From: Sedimentisphaerales bacterium
GTDB lineage: Bacteria; Planctomycetota; Phycisphaerae; Sedimentisphaerales; SG8-4
DNA: 5,798 nt
Reading direction: 5' to 3'
Assembly (NCBI GenBank): GCA_016932895.1
Contig: JAFGCA010000210.1
Location: forward strand, 1-5,798
Below are positions 1-4,924 of this stretch, piece by piece; position 1 is the first letter of the stretch; every line of letters starts with the position of its first letter. The notes beneath the pieces were generated by a model. That model had not been told where the DNA came from, made no database searches, and saw only the letters and a program-made list of their open reading frames with translations. Position numbers and translations under genes: made by a program.

Positions 1-292
1 GACGGCGGACCTGCCCTGGTTCGAGAACGAGGTGCGCAGGCGTCGGTATCACAACCAGTTAGCGTTTTACCAGGCCCTGCTGGCGCAGGTGGCGGGGCAG
101 TGGGCGCCGGCATACCTGGTGGCGGTGGAGAAGGCCGAGCCGTTTCGGTGCGGGGTGTGGCGGCTCGGGGACGAGACCCTCACCCGGGCCCGGCGGGAGA
201 ACGAGGCGGCGATTCGCCGGCTGCGTCATTGCCGGGAGACGGATGATTGGCCGACGGGCTACGAGGAAATCCGGATCCTCGAGGTGCCCTGA
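1..292 (+). CDS. PD-(D/E)XK nuclease, RecE/RecB-like (DUF3799 type), C-terminal part
   Basis: The reading frame is open from the window edge (first full codon at 2) to TGA at 290-292, leaving 96 visible residues; the start lies upstream. Around visible residues 16-23 is YHNQLAFY, which contains the QxxxY motif that follows the catalytic core in RecB-family nucleases. It is followed by a strand resembling YLVAVEK and by a closing R-x-C-x-x-x-x-x-W-P-x-G-Y pattern. This matches my recollection of phage PD-(D/E)XK exonucleases of the exodeoxyribonuclease VIII/DUF3799 type. Such enzymes resect double-stranded ends to give the single strands used by phage annealing systems. The catalytic D and ExK residues must lie upstream, so activity cannot be judged. 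The next genes, a Sak4-like ATPase and a DUF669 protein, are the expected partners. The GTG at 32 is internal and not a plausible start, because homology-like sequence continues across it. Confidence 0.75.
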   Translation, partial: TADLPWFENEVRRRRYHNQLAFYQALLAQVAGQWAPAYLVAVEKAEPFRCGVWRLGDETLTRARRENEAAIRRLRHCRETDDWPTGYEEIRILEVP

Positions 293-302
293 CCTCTCTG
301 GC

Positions 303-384
303 GCCCCCGGGCGGGACGGCATGCCGTGCGGCAGGGATGCCTCATGGAAGAACGCGGCCGGACTCCCTACGCCCGCCCGGGGGC
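303..384. repeat. GC-rich inverted repeat, 13-bp arms
   Basis: The left arm GCCCCCGGGCGGG (303-315) and the right arm CCCGCCCGGGGGC (372-384) are exact reverse complements separated by 56 nt. The loop contains a 12-bp palindrome ACGGCATGCCGT (316-327) and a smaller possible stem, GGCAT (318-322) with ATGCC (337-341). The right arm is followed by ATTTCTT, a short T-rich stretch. The pair lies in the 134-nt gap between the nuclease stop (292) and the ATPase start (427). It could be a terminator, an attenuator or a protein-binding region. The arms are low-complexity G/C, which raises the chance of coincidence, and the long loop makes a classical intrinsic terminator unlikely. Confidence 0.5.
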
Positions 385-413
385 ATTTCTTGGAAACCCT
401 GGACCCCAAACAT

Positions 414-418
414 AGGAG
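414..418 (+). promoter_or_regulatory. Shine-Dalgarno site for the ATPase gene
   Basis: AGGAG lies 8 nt before ATG 427. It fixes this start against in-frame upstream codons reaching back to 247, where the translation covers structured intergenic sequence and does not resemble the family. Confidence 0.75.
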
Positions 419-426
419 AAGTGTGC

Positions 427-1158
427 ATGTCGCTGATGGAATCTCTGATCACTACGACCACCCCGGCCCCGCCCAAGATGATCGTCTACGGCCAGCCGGG
501 CGTGGGCAAGACGAGCTTCGCGGCCGGAGCCAACGCGATTCTGATCGACTGCGAGAATGGCGCCGGCGCTGTGCCCGGCCTGAAGCGCAGCCCGTACCTG
601 GAGTCGTGGCCGCAGATGCGCCAATGGCTCGTAGAAATCGCCCGATCCTCAACAGACAAGGCTTCGGCGTTGGCCATCGACACCATCGACTGGATGGTGC
701 AGCGAATCGTCGAGCATGTGGTATTGGACCTGGACGACAAGTCGCCCCACGACATCACCAACACGCTTGGCACCGCCCATGGCGGGTATTTCAAGGCCCG
801 GGAGATTGTGCAGAACATCGTCTACCGCGATCTGCTGCCCCTTCTCAACGCTATCGCCAACCAGGGGCTGGCCATCATTCTCTTGGCCCATGCGGCCAAT
901 ACGAAGGTGACCTCGCCCGAGGGGTTCGAGCTGCGCCTGGCCACCCCGGACCTGCCGCAGTGGATTGCACCGCCGTTCATCGAATGGGCCGACGGTGTCC
1001 TCTATGCATCTCGGGAGGGGGACCGCCGCACGTTGTTGACGCAGGGCACCAACCTGATTTTGGCGAAGAACCGCTACAGCCTGCCGGCGGAACTGCCTCT
1101 GTCGTGGTCCGTTCTGACGCAGGCCCTTTCTCAGAACCTCAAGCACAAGGAGAACTGA
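427..1158 (+). CDS. Sak4-like RecA-fold ATPase (phage nucleotide-binding protein, AAA_24 type)
   Basis: This 243-residue protein has a Walker A motif GQPGVGKTS at residues 22-30, a short strand ILIDCENG at 38-45 typical of the family, a Walker B strand SALAID at 80-85 and a later strand IILLAH at 150-155. The C-terminal part includes KNRYSLP, also seen in phage AAA_24 proteins. This family includes the Sak4 proteins, RecA-related phage ATPases with single-strand annealing activity that work with a phage SSB-type partner. The location between a nuclease gene and a DUF669 gene fits a phage recombination module. ATG 427 has a good ribosome site, and the next gene starts 2 nt after the stop. The protein is too short for a full RecA and lacks obvious extra domains. 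ATPase fold is near certain; the annealing role is inferred from family and context. Confidence 0.85.
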   Translation: MSLMESLITTTTPAPPKMIVYGQPGVGKTSFAAGANAILIDCENGAGAVPGLKRSPYLESWPQMRQWLVEIARSSTDKASALAIDTIDWMVQRIVEHVVLDLDDKSPHDITNTLGTAHGGYFKAREIVQNIVYRDLLPLLNAIANQGLAIILLAHAANTKVTSPEGFELRLATPDLPQWIAPPFIEWADGVLYASREGDRRTLLTQGTNLILAKNRYSLPAELPLSWSVLTQALSQNLKHKEN

Positions 1159-1160
1159 CG

Positions 1161-1610
1161 ATGGCAGATCTGAATTTCAATGCGCGAGAAGTGGAGCCGG
1201 CGAGCACCTTTGAGCCGTTGCTGGCGGGCAAGTATGTCGCGGCGATCACCGGCTCGGAGATGAAGCAGAACAAGGCAGGGACGGGCAGTTACCTGGAGCT
1301 GGCGTTTACCGTGCTCGAGGGCGAGTACAAGGGCCGGCAGTTGTGGGCGCGGCTGAATCTGCACAATCCCAACGCCACCGCGGTCAAGATCGCGCGAAGC
1401 GAATTGTCGGCGATCTGTCATGCGGTGCATGTCCTGGAGCCGCGGGATTCAGTCGAGCTGCACAACCTGCCGCTTCTGATCACGGTCAAGTGCAAGAAGC
1501 GCCAGGACAATGGCGAGATCGTCAACGAGGTCAAAGGGTACGAGTCGAAGGCGGCGCCGCCGCAAGCGCCACAGACGCCTGCGAACACCACGGCGCCATG
1601 GGCGCGATGA
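1161..1610 (+). CDS. DUF669 family protein, probable phage single-stranded DNA-binding protein
   Basis: This 149-residue protein matches the DUF669 pattern throughout: L-x-F-N-A-R-E-V-E near residues 4-12, AGKYVAAI (22-29), SEMKQNKAGTGSYLEL (32-47), and a VLEGEYKGRQLWARLNLHN block (51-69). The fold is expected to be OB-like, and these proteins are commonly treated as phage ssDNA-binding proteins paired with Sak4 or other annealing proteins. From about residue 131 the chain becomes a flexible Ala/Pro/Thr/Gln-rich tail ending APWAR, without the acidic tip of bacterial SSB. AGGAG at 1148-1152 lies 8 nt before the ATG, inside the end of the ATPase gene, and the genes are 2 nt apart, so production of the two is probably coupled. 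Family assignment is confident; DNA binding is inferred. Confidence 0.85.
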   Translation: MADLNFNAREVEPASTFEPLLAGKYVAAITGSEMKQNKAGTGSYLELAFTVLEGEYKGRQLWARLNLHNPNATAVKIARSELSAICHAVHVLEPRDSVELHNLPLLITVKCKKRQDNGEIVNEVKGYESKAAPPQAPQTPANTTAPWAR

Positions 1611-1615
1611 GGAGG
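1610..1615 (+). promoter_or_regulatory. Strong Shine-Dalgarno site for the small CxxC protein gene
   Basis: AGGAGG, a full anti-SD match, lies 5 nt before ATG 1621. It supports this start over upstream in-frame codons that would overlap the DUF669 gene. Confidence 0.7.
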
Positions 1616-1620
1616 GGGCG

Positions 1621-1821
1621 ATGAAGGGAATCGCCGCGCTGGGCAAAAGGTGCATCGTATGTAACCGCCGTCTGACAGACAACCACAAATGTCCACCGAA
1701 GGTTTTGGCAGCCATCGAGGCGGCGGAGCGACGCATCGAGAACTGGTATGACCCGGCGCATCCTTCGGTGCCGCCGGAGGACATTGAATTGCTGCCACGC
1801 TTATTGAGAGAACGCATATGA
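1621..1821 (+). CDS. Small hypothetical protein with CxxC...HxC zinc-knuckle motif
   Basis: I do not recognise this 66-residue protein. Near the N-terminus it has C11-x2-C14-x7-H22-x-C24, a spacing suited to one structural zinc ion. A predicted helix (residues about 27-43, rich in A, E and R) and a proline-containing acidic stretch follow. It starts after a strong AGGAGG site and its TGA overlaps the ATG of the RusA gene in an ATGA junction, so it is translated as part of the operon. The segment CIVCNRRLTDN resembles the cysteine-containing tail of the RusA protein encoded immediately downstream (CPLCGNPLTSN). That hints at a shared zinc-knuckle type, but not at a function. It may bind nucleic acid or protein. 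That it is a real gene is well supported; its role is unknown. Confidence 0.7.
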   Translation: MKGIAALGKRCIVCNRRLTDNHKCPPKVLAAIEAAERRIENWYDPAHPSVPPEDIELLPRLLRERI

Positions 1822-2234
1822 AGATGACATTGCCATGGCCACCCAGCTTGAACAACTACTATCGCAGGGTTGGCCCCCGCACCCTAATCAGCAAATCCGG
1901 GCGTCAATATCGCCGAAAAATCTGCGAGTTACTCGGCGGTAACGGACCCCGCAAGCCCCCGTCGGATGGGAGGATCGCGTTGTGCATGGACGCATTTCCT
2001 CCGGACCGAAGAAAACGGGATCTGGACAACTTGCATAAGGCCTTGGCGGACTCGCTCGCCCATGCGGGCGTCTACCGCGACGACAGCCAGATCGATCTTC
2101 TACTCACGCAGCGGCGCGAGGTGGTCACTGGCGGGAAGCTCATGTTGCAGATCCTGGACCTGCCCCTGCGGCGCTGTCCTCTGTGCGGGAACCCTCTGAC
2201 TTCCAACGAAAGGATTCATCCTCATGACAACTGA
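1818..2234 (+). CDS. rusA: RusA-family Holliday junction resolvase with CxxC tail
   Basis: RusA enzymes are Mg-dependent dimeric endonucleases that cut four-way DNA junctions. This 138-residue protein begins with the family pattern LPWPPSLNNYYRR (5-17). The catalytic block is RRKRDLDNLHKALADSL (64-80), where D68, D70 and K74 line up with E. coli RusA D70, D72 and K76. YRDDSQID (86-93) supplies D89, matching D91. All key acidic residues are therefore present. E. coli RusA is 120 residues and ends soon after the strand corresponding to LMLQILDL. Here about 20 extra residues follow, containing C120-x2-C123 and H134-x-H136, a possible zinc site. The start overlaps the previous stop by 4 nt, with GAGAG (1806-1810) as ribosome site. 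The end overlaps the next gene by 11 nt. An alternative start is ATG 1824. Confidence 0.92.
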   Translation: MKMTLPWPPSLNNYYRRVGPRTLISKSGRQYRRKICELLGGNGPRKPPSDGRIALCMDAFPPDRRKRDLDNLHKALADSLAHAGVYRDDSQIDLLLTQRREVVTGGKLMLQILDLPLRRCPLCGNPLTSNERIHPHDN

Positions 2235-2967
2235 AATCCAAACCCTCCACCTCGACCAGATCCGCATCGATGGCGGCACCCAGCCCCGGGTGGAAATCAA
2301 CGAAGATGTCGTTACCGAGTACGCCGGCCTTTATGCCAGCGGTGTCGATCTTCCACCGGTCGTGGTGTTCTATGACGGCACGACCTATTGGCTCGCGGAC
2401 GGCTTCCACCGCTACTGGGCGAACAAACGAATCAACTGCGACTATGTCTTCGCGAAAGTCCATCCGGGCACGAAGCGGGATGCTCAATGGTATTCGTTCA
2501 GTGCGAATGCCGCGCACGGCCTGCGTCGCACCCGCGAGGATGTTGCCCGAATCCTCCGAACGCTTCTTGAGGACGAGGCATGGGCGGACAAGCCGGATCT
2601 GGAAATTTCAAAGCATACAGGCATTCCGAGACGTACCGTTCAGCGTCACCGGGAAAGCTATCTTGGCCAAATGGCCAAGATAGACTCGGGCGAGCGAGAG
2701 GTTACGCGCAACGGTCGCACCTACAAGATGGACACCGGCAACATCGGCAAGGGCTCGTCCCAGAAGAAACGCAAGGGCCGATCGTCGCCGCAGATCAGTC
2801 GTTCCGCCCAGAAACCCACCCGCACGGCGCCCGAATTCCAGCCCCGTGTCAACATCGACATCCCGCACGATGCCAACGCCGCCGCCCGCGCCCTTCTGTC
2901 TGCCCTGGGCGATGACTTCGCCCGCGACCTGATTACCGAACTGACCACCCTGCTGGAGCAGGGCTAA
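2224..2967 (+). CDS. ParB-like N-terminal domain protein with helix-turn-helix
   Basis: In this 247-residue protein, residues about 5-80 form a ParB/Srx-type domain: an initial L-D-Q-I-R-I-D strand, then LPPVVVFYDG (43-52) and the signature LADGFHRYWA (57-66), equivalent to the GxHR box of ParB-like proteins. ANAAHGLRRTREDVARIL (94-111) leads into a helix-turn-helix around 125-147 (ISKHTGIPRRTVQRHR). Next comes NGRTYKMDTGNIG (163-175), seen after the HTH in related phage proteins, then a basic low-complexity linker (about 177-203, K/R/S-rich) and a C-terminal helical segment (217-246) that may dimerise. It probably binds specific DNA and may act as a regulator or in replication or partition. 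No ParA is visible in the window. AAAGGA at 2209-2214 is the ribosome site. The gene carries a perfect palindrome at 2658-2683. Confidence 0.85.
   Translation: MTTEIQTLHLDQIRIDGGTQPRVEINEDVVTEYAGLYASGVDLPPVVVFYDGTTYWLADGFHRYWANKRINCDYVFAKVHPGTKRDAQWYSFSANAAHGLRRTREDVARILRTLLEDEAWADKPDLEISKHTGIPRRTVQRHRESYLGQMAKIDSGEREVTRNGRTYKMDTGNIGKGSSQKKRKGRSSPQISRSAQKPTRTAPEFQPRVNIDIPHDANAAARALLSALGDDFARDLITELTTLLEQG
2658..2683. repeat. Perfect 26-nt palindrome, 12-bp arms with 2-nt spacer, inside the ParB-like gene
   Basis: CTATCTTGGCCA (2658-2669) is the exact reverse complement of TGGCCAAGATAG (2672-2683), separated by AA. It encodes residues S145 to D154 of the ParB-like protein, just after the helix-turn-helix. 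An arm this long at so short a spacing is not expected by chance in a sequence of this size. It could be an operator or parS-like site for a dimeric protein, or a hairpin in the mRNA. One codon inside it is ATA for isoleucine, an unusual choice in this G+C-rich block. Confidence 0.6.
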
Positions 2968-2977
2968 TCCCCATCAT

Positions 2978-2988
2978 GAAAGGATTCA
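2978..2988 (+). promoter_or_regulatory. Shine-Dalgarno leader identical to that of the preceding gene
   Basis: GAAAGGATTCA at 2978-2988 is identical to 2208-2218, and each copy ends exactly 5 nt before an ATG (2994 and 2224). This shows that ATG 2994 is the likely start of the second ParB-motif gene. The ATG at 2976 has no ribosome site at a usable distance. Confidence 0.65.
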
Positions 2989-2993
2989 AAAAC

Positions 2994-3842
2994 ATGATCG
3001 CAGTGAATACCGAAATCCGTCCGACCACCAGCCAGGCCCCCAAGTGTCACATGAGCCTGGTCCACATCACCCCGGAGATGGCCTGTCGGTGGCTGGAGCA
3101 GGCGAACTTCCAGAACCGACGTGTCAATGAGGCCAAGGTCCGCAAGCTGGCCACGGATATCCGCAGCGGCAAGTGGGGTCTGACCCATCAGGGCATCGCC
3201 TTCGACACCCACGGGGTCCTGATCGACGGCCAGCACCGGCTATGGGCTATCGTCGAGGCCGATCAGGACGTCACCATGTGGGTGGGATTCAACTTCGACC
3301 CCAAGACCCGCTTCGACGTGGACAACAACACGCCGCGAACGATTACGGACCGCCTCAAGATCGACGGCAACCATGGCAAGGTCACCGACCAGCACACGGC
3401 ATGTGCCAAGGCCATGATGCGCGGCCTGCGGCACAAGAGGGATTTCACCGCCCACGAGGTGGACGCCATCTTCCGCCGGCATGGCAAGGCCATCCACTTT
3501 GCGGTTGCGGCCCTGCCCAAGGGCGCTGGACGGGCGGGCATTGCGGTGGCCGCCGTGCACGGGGCCTTGGCCCGGGCGTGGTATTCCATCCAGGAGCAGG
3601 ACCTGGCAGAGTTCACCCGCATGCTCATGACGGGCATCATCACGAATCATGCCTACACCGCCATTGCCTTGCTGCGGAACCACCTCGTTGCCCATGCCGG
3701 GGCTACGGACCATGCCTCCAATGTCGGCAAGTACGCCAAAACGGAGCGGGCCCTGCTGGCCTTCTTCCATGCCCAGCCTCTGTCCGTGCTTCGCCCGGTC
3801 GGTAGCGAACACTTCCCGCTGCCCGAAGAGTGGGAGGACTGA
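2994..3842 (+). CDS. DGQHR-motif (ParB/Srx-like) phage protein of unknown function
   Basis: From ATG 2994 this protein has 282 residues. The N-terminal half has the pattern ITPEMACRWLE (25-35), N-x-x-N-R-R-V (38-44), KLATDIRSGKWGLTHQGIAF (51-70) and LIDGQHRLWAI (76-86), the last being a ParB/Srx-type DGQHR box. It continues with a strand MWVGFNFD and an F-D-V-D-N-N-T-P-R-T-I-T-D-R-L segment. The C-terminal half looks helical. I recall similar uncharacterised proteins in phages and prophages, but no established function. There is no clear helix-turn-helix, unlike the ParB-like protein just upstream, from which it is separated by 26 nt. An upstream ATG at 2976 would add six residues (MKGFKN) but lacks a ribosome site. 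DNA binding, nucleotide (CTP) binding or an enzymatic role are all possible. Motif assignment is good; function is open. Confidence 0.82.
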   Translation: MIAVNTEIRPTTSQAPKCHMSLVHITPEMACRWLEQANFQNRRVNEAKVRKLATDIRSGKWGLTHQGIAFDTHGVLIDGQHRLWAIVEADQDVTMWVGFNFDPKTRFDVDNNTPRTITDRLKIDGNHGKVTDQHTACAKAMMRGLRHKRDFTAHEVDAIFRRHGKAIHFAVAALPKGAGRAGIAVAAVHGALARAWYSIQEQDLAEFTRMLMTGIITNHAYTAIALLRNHLVAHAGATDHASNVGKYAKTERALLAFFHAQPLSVLRPVGSEHFPLPEEWED

Positions 3843-3859
3843 TGGCATCCTGACGCGGC

Positions 3860-3899
3860 GTCGCCGGGGTGGTCCCTCTTGTGTGGCCATCCCGGCGGC
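3860..3899 (+). other. Stem-loop with G-U pairs in the gap after the DGQHR gene
   Basis: In the + strand RNA, 3860-3874 pairs with 3885-3899 over 15 consecutive positions, with G-U pairs at 3861/3898, 3869/3890 and 3873/3886, around a 10-nt loop (3875-3884). The core GCCGGGG and CCCGGC segments give a stable helix. It begins 17 nt after the stop at 3842. The G-U pairs would be mismatches in an antisense transcript, which points to a + strand RNA structure. No T-run follows, so it is not a standard intrinsic terminator. It may protect the 3' end of the upstream message, or weaken or pause transcription before the next gene block. Confidence 0.5.
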
Positions 3900-3995
3900 T
3901 GGAGTGGCAGTCGGGATCACCATGCGGAACCTTTGGATCACACCAACGCCCCATTCGTGGGCGCAGATTGCCTGGCTACGAAAGCGAGAATTCCT

Positions 3996-4718
3996 ATGAG
4001 CCACCCATTGAAAGTCTACCTCGCCGGCCCCATGACGGGATTGCCGGATTTCAATATGCCCGCCTTTGATGCCGCGGCCGATCGGCTGCGCCAGCGAGGC
4101 TGGAACGTCATCAACCCGGCCGAGCACTTCGACGGACGTACGGATCTTCCTCGCGACATGTACCTTCGCGCCGATCTGGGCGAACTGGTCCGGTGCAACG
4201 CCATCGCCCTGTTGCCCGGGTGGCAGGAATCCCAGGGGGCCAGGATGGAATATTTCGTGGCGCGGGAACTGGGCATTCCCGCTCTCGATGCCCAGACCGG
4301 CGACCCTATCGAGGATGCGCCCGTTGCCGAGCTGACCTTGCTGGATGTGACCACCTACGGCAACGCCCGACGAAGGGCCCATGGCGACACGCCGCTGCCC
4401 CAGGGCTGGACGCTGACGCAGATGAAGGAGGGCAAGACCCTCGAGTCCATCCTGGACGAAGCGAAGCGGATCACGGCGGCGGACCGCCAGAACGACTACG
4501 GCCCTCCGTCCGAGGATTTCGCGAAGACGGCGTTGATGTGGACTGCGATTCTGCGGGACCGTTTGTGCGAGGGCGCGGAGATTACCGCGGCGGACGTGCC
4601 GCTGTGCATGATCGCCGTCAAACTCGCCCGCCAGGCGCACCGTCACAAGCGCGACAACCTGGTGGACATCGCCGGCTACGCCCAGACGGCGGCCATGGTT
4701 GTGGGGGGGGAAGCATGA
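3996..4718 (+). CDS. DUF4406 plus DUF6378-like fusion, putative nucleotide-metabolism protein
   Basis: This 240-residue protein has two parts. Residues 5-98 match DUF4406, a phage-associated family related to nucleoside 2-deoxyribosyltransferases: KVYLAGPMTG (6-15), a helix ending RGWNVINPAE (34-43), a segment R-x-D-L-G-E-L-V-R-C-N-A-I-A-L-L-P-G-W (58-76), and S79-x-G-A-x-x-E85, where E85 sits where the catalytic glutamate of the transferases would be expected. A linker (about 99-145) leads to residues 148-236, which resemble DUF6378: E-A-K-R-I-T...R-x-N-D-Y-G-P-P-x-E-D-F (155-175) and V-K-L-A-R...D-N-L-V-D-I-A-G-Y-A (208-229). That C-terminal pattern recalls all-alpha NTP pyrophosphohydrolases (inference). 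The ATG begins at the first family residues. An in-frame GTG at 3879 would add unrelated sequence. GAG (3986-3988) is a weak ribosome site. Confidence 0.8.
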   Translation: MSHPLKVYLAGPMTGLPDFNMPAFDAAADRLRQRGWNVINPAEHFDGRTDLPRDMYLRADLGELVRCNAIALLPGWQESQGARMEYFVARELGIPALDAQTGDPIEDAPVAELTLLDVTTYGNARRRAHGDTPLPQGWTLTQMKEGKTLESILDEAKRITAADRQNDYGPPSEDFAKTALMWTAILRDRLCEGAEITAADVPLCMIAVKLARQAHRHKRDNLVDIAGYAQTAAMVVGGEA

Positions 4719-4921
4719 TGATCGTGAGCGAGATATGGGACAACCAGAAACCCGAGCGCCGCAAGTGTCAGTTCTGCGAGCAGGAGAAGGACTGCAAGCA
4801 CGGGCCCGATCCGTTCCTTTACTACTACCTCGACGAGGTGGAAGTGGCCTGGCTCTGCGAAGAATGCTTCGCCGTCCGCGAAGCAGGTGACCACATCCCC
4901 GGCTTCGCAGAGGACAGGTGA
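4715..4921 (+). CDS. Small zinc-ribbon-like hypothetical protein
   Basis: I do not recognise this 68-residue protein. It carries C18-x2-C21 and C48-x2-C51, with C27 and H29 between them, a layout typical of a zinc ribbon with two CxxC knuckles about 26 residues apart. Between them lies an acidic and aromatic segment, PDPFLYYYLDEVEVAWL (31-47), which probably forms the hairpin strands. The ATG overlaps the previous stop as ATGA, and a second ATG follows at once (4718), so translation probably depends on the upstream gene. The ribosome-site region is a run of eight G followed by AAGC instead of a clear SD. The helicase gene begins 3 nt after the stop. It could be an accessory factor for that helicase or a nucleic-acid-binding protein; neither is shown by sequence. 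Confidence 0.65.
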   Translation: MMIVSEIWDNQKPERRKCQFCEQEKDCKHGPDPFLYYYLDEVEVAWLCEECFAVREAGDHIPGFAEDR

Positions 4922-4924
4922 GCT

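Noticed and set aside
390..415. TTGGAA as a -35 promoter box before the ATPase gene
   Set aside because: No acceptable -10 box lies 16-18 nt downstream, and the promoter rules of the host are unknown.
883..899. Second imperfect TTGGCC...GGCCAA element, like the core of the 26-nt palindrome
   Set aside because: Only 6-bp arms with a 5-nt spacer, in a conserved protein motif (LLAHAAN). GGCC-containing repeats are expected by chance in G+C-rich coding DNA.
243..1160. Upstream in-frame extension of the DUF669 frame, overlapping the ATPase gene
   Set aside because: The overlapping part is Arg/Pro/Gly-rich out-of-frame translation of the ATPase. ATG 1161 has a proper AGGAG site and begins at the family's usual N-terminus.
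3914..3941. Direct repeat GGATCAC, copies 21 nt apart, in the gap before the DUF4406 gene
   Set aside because: Seven bases repeated once is too short to separate from chance, although the spacing of two helical turns would suit an operator.
3879..3995. In-frame GTG extension of the DUF4406 fusion
   Set aside because: The added residues do not resemble the family, which begins right at the K-V-Y-L-A-G-P strand, and the region overlaps the stem-loop.
3922..3999. A 25-codon frame whose stop overlaps the DUF4406 start as ATGA
   Set aside because: Only a weak GGGA ribosome site and no recognisable product. The coupling-like overlap is suggestive but too little to call a gene.
3240..4646. A 468-codon open frame on the minus strand
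   Set aside because: It runs antisense across the clearly coding DGQHR and DUF4406 genes and the structured gap, its product is Arg/Gly-rich with no recognisable domain, and long antisense frames are common opposite G/C-ending codons.
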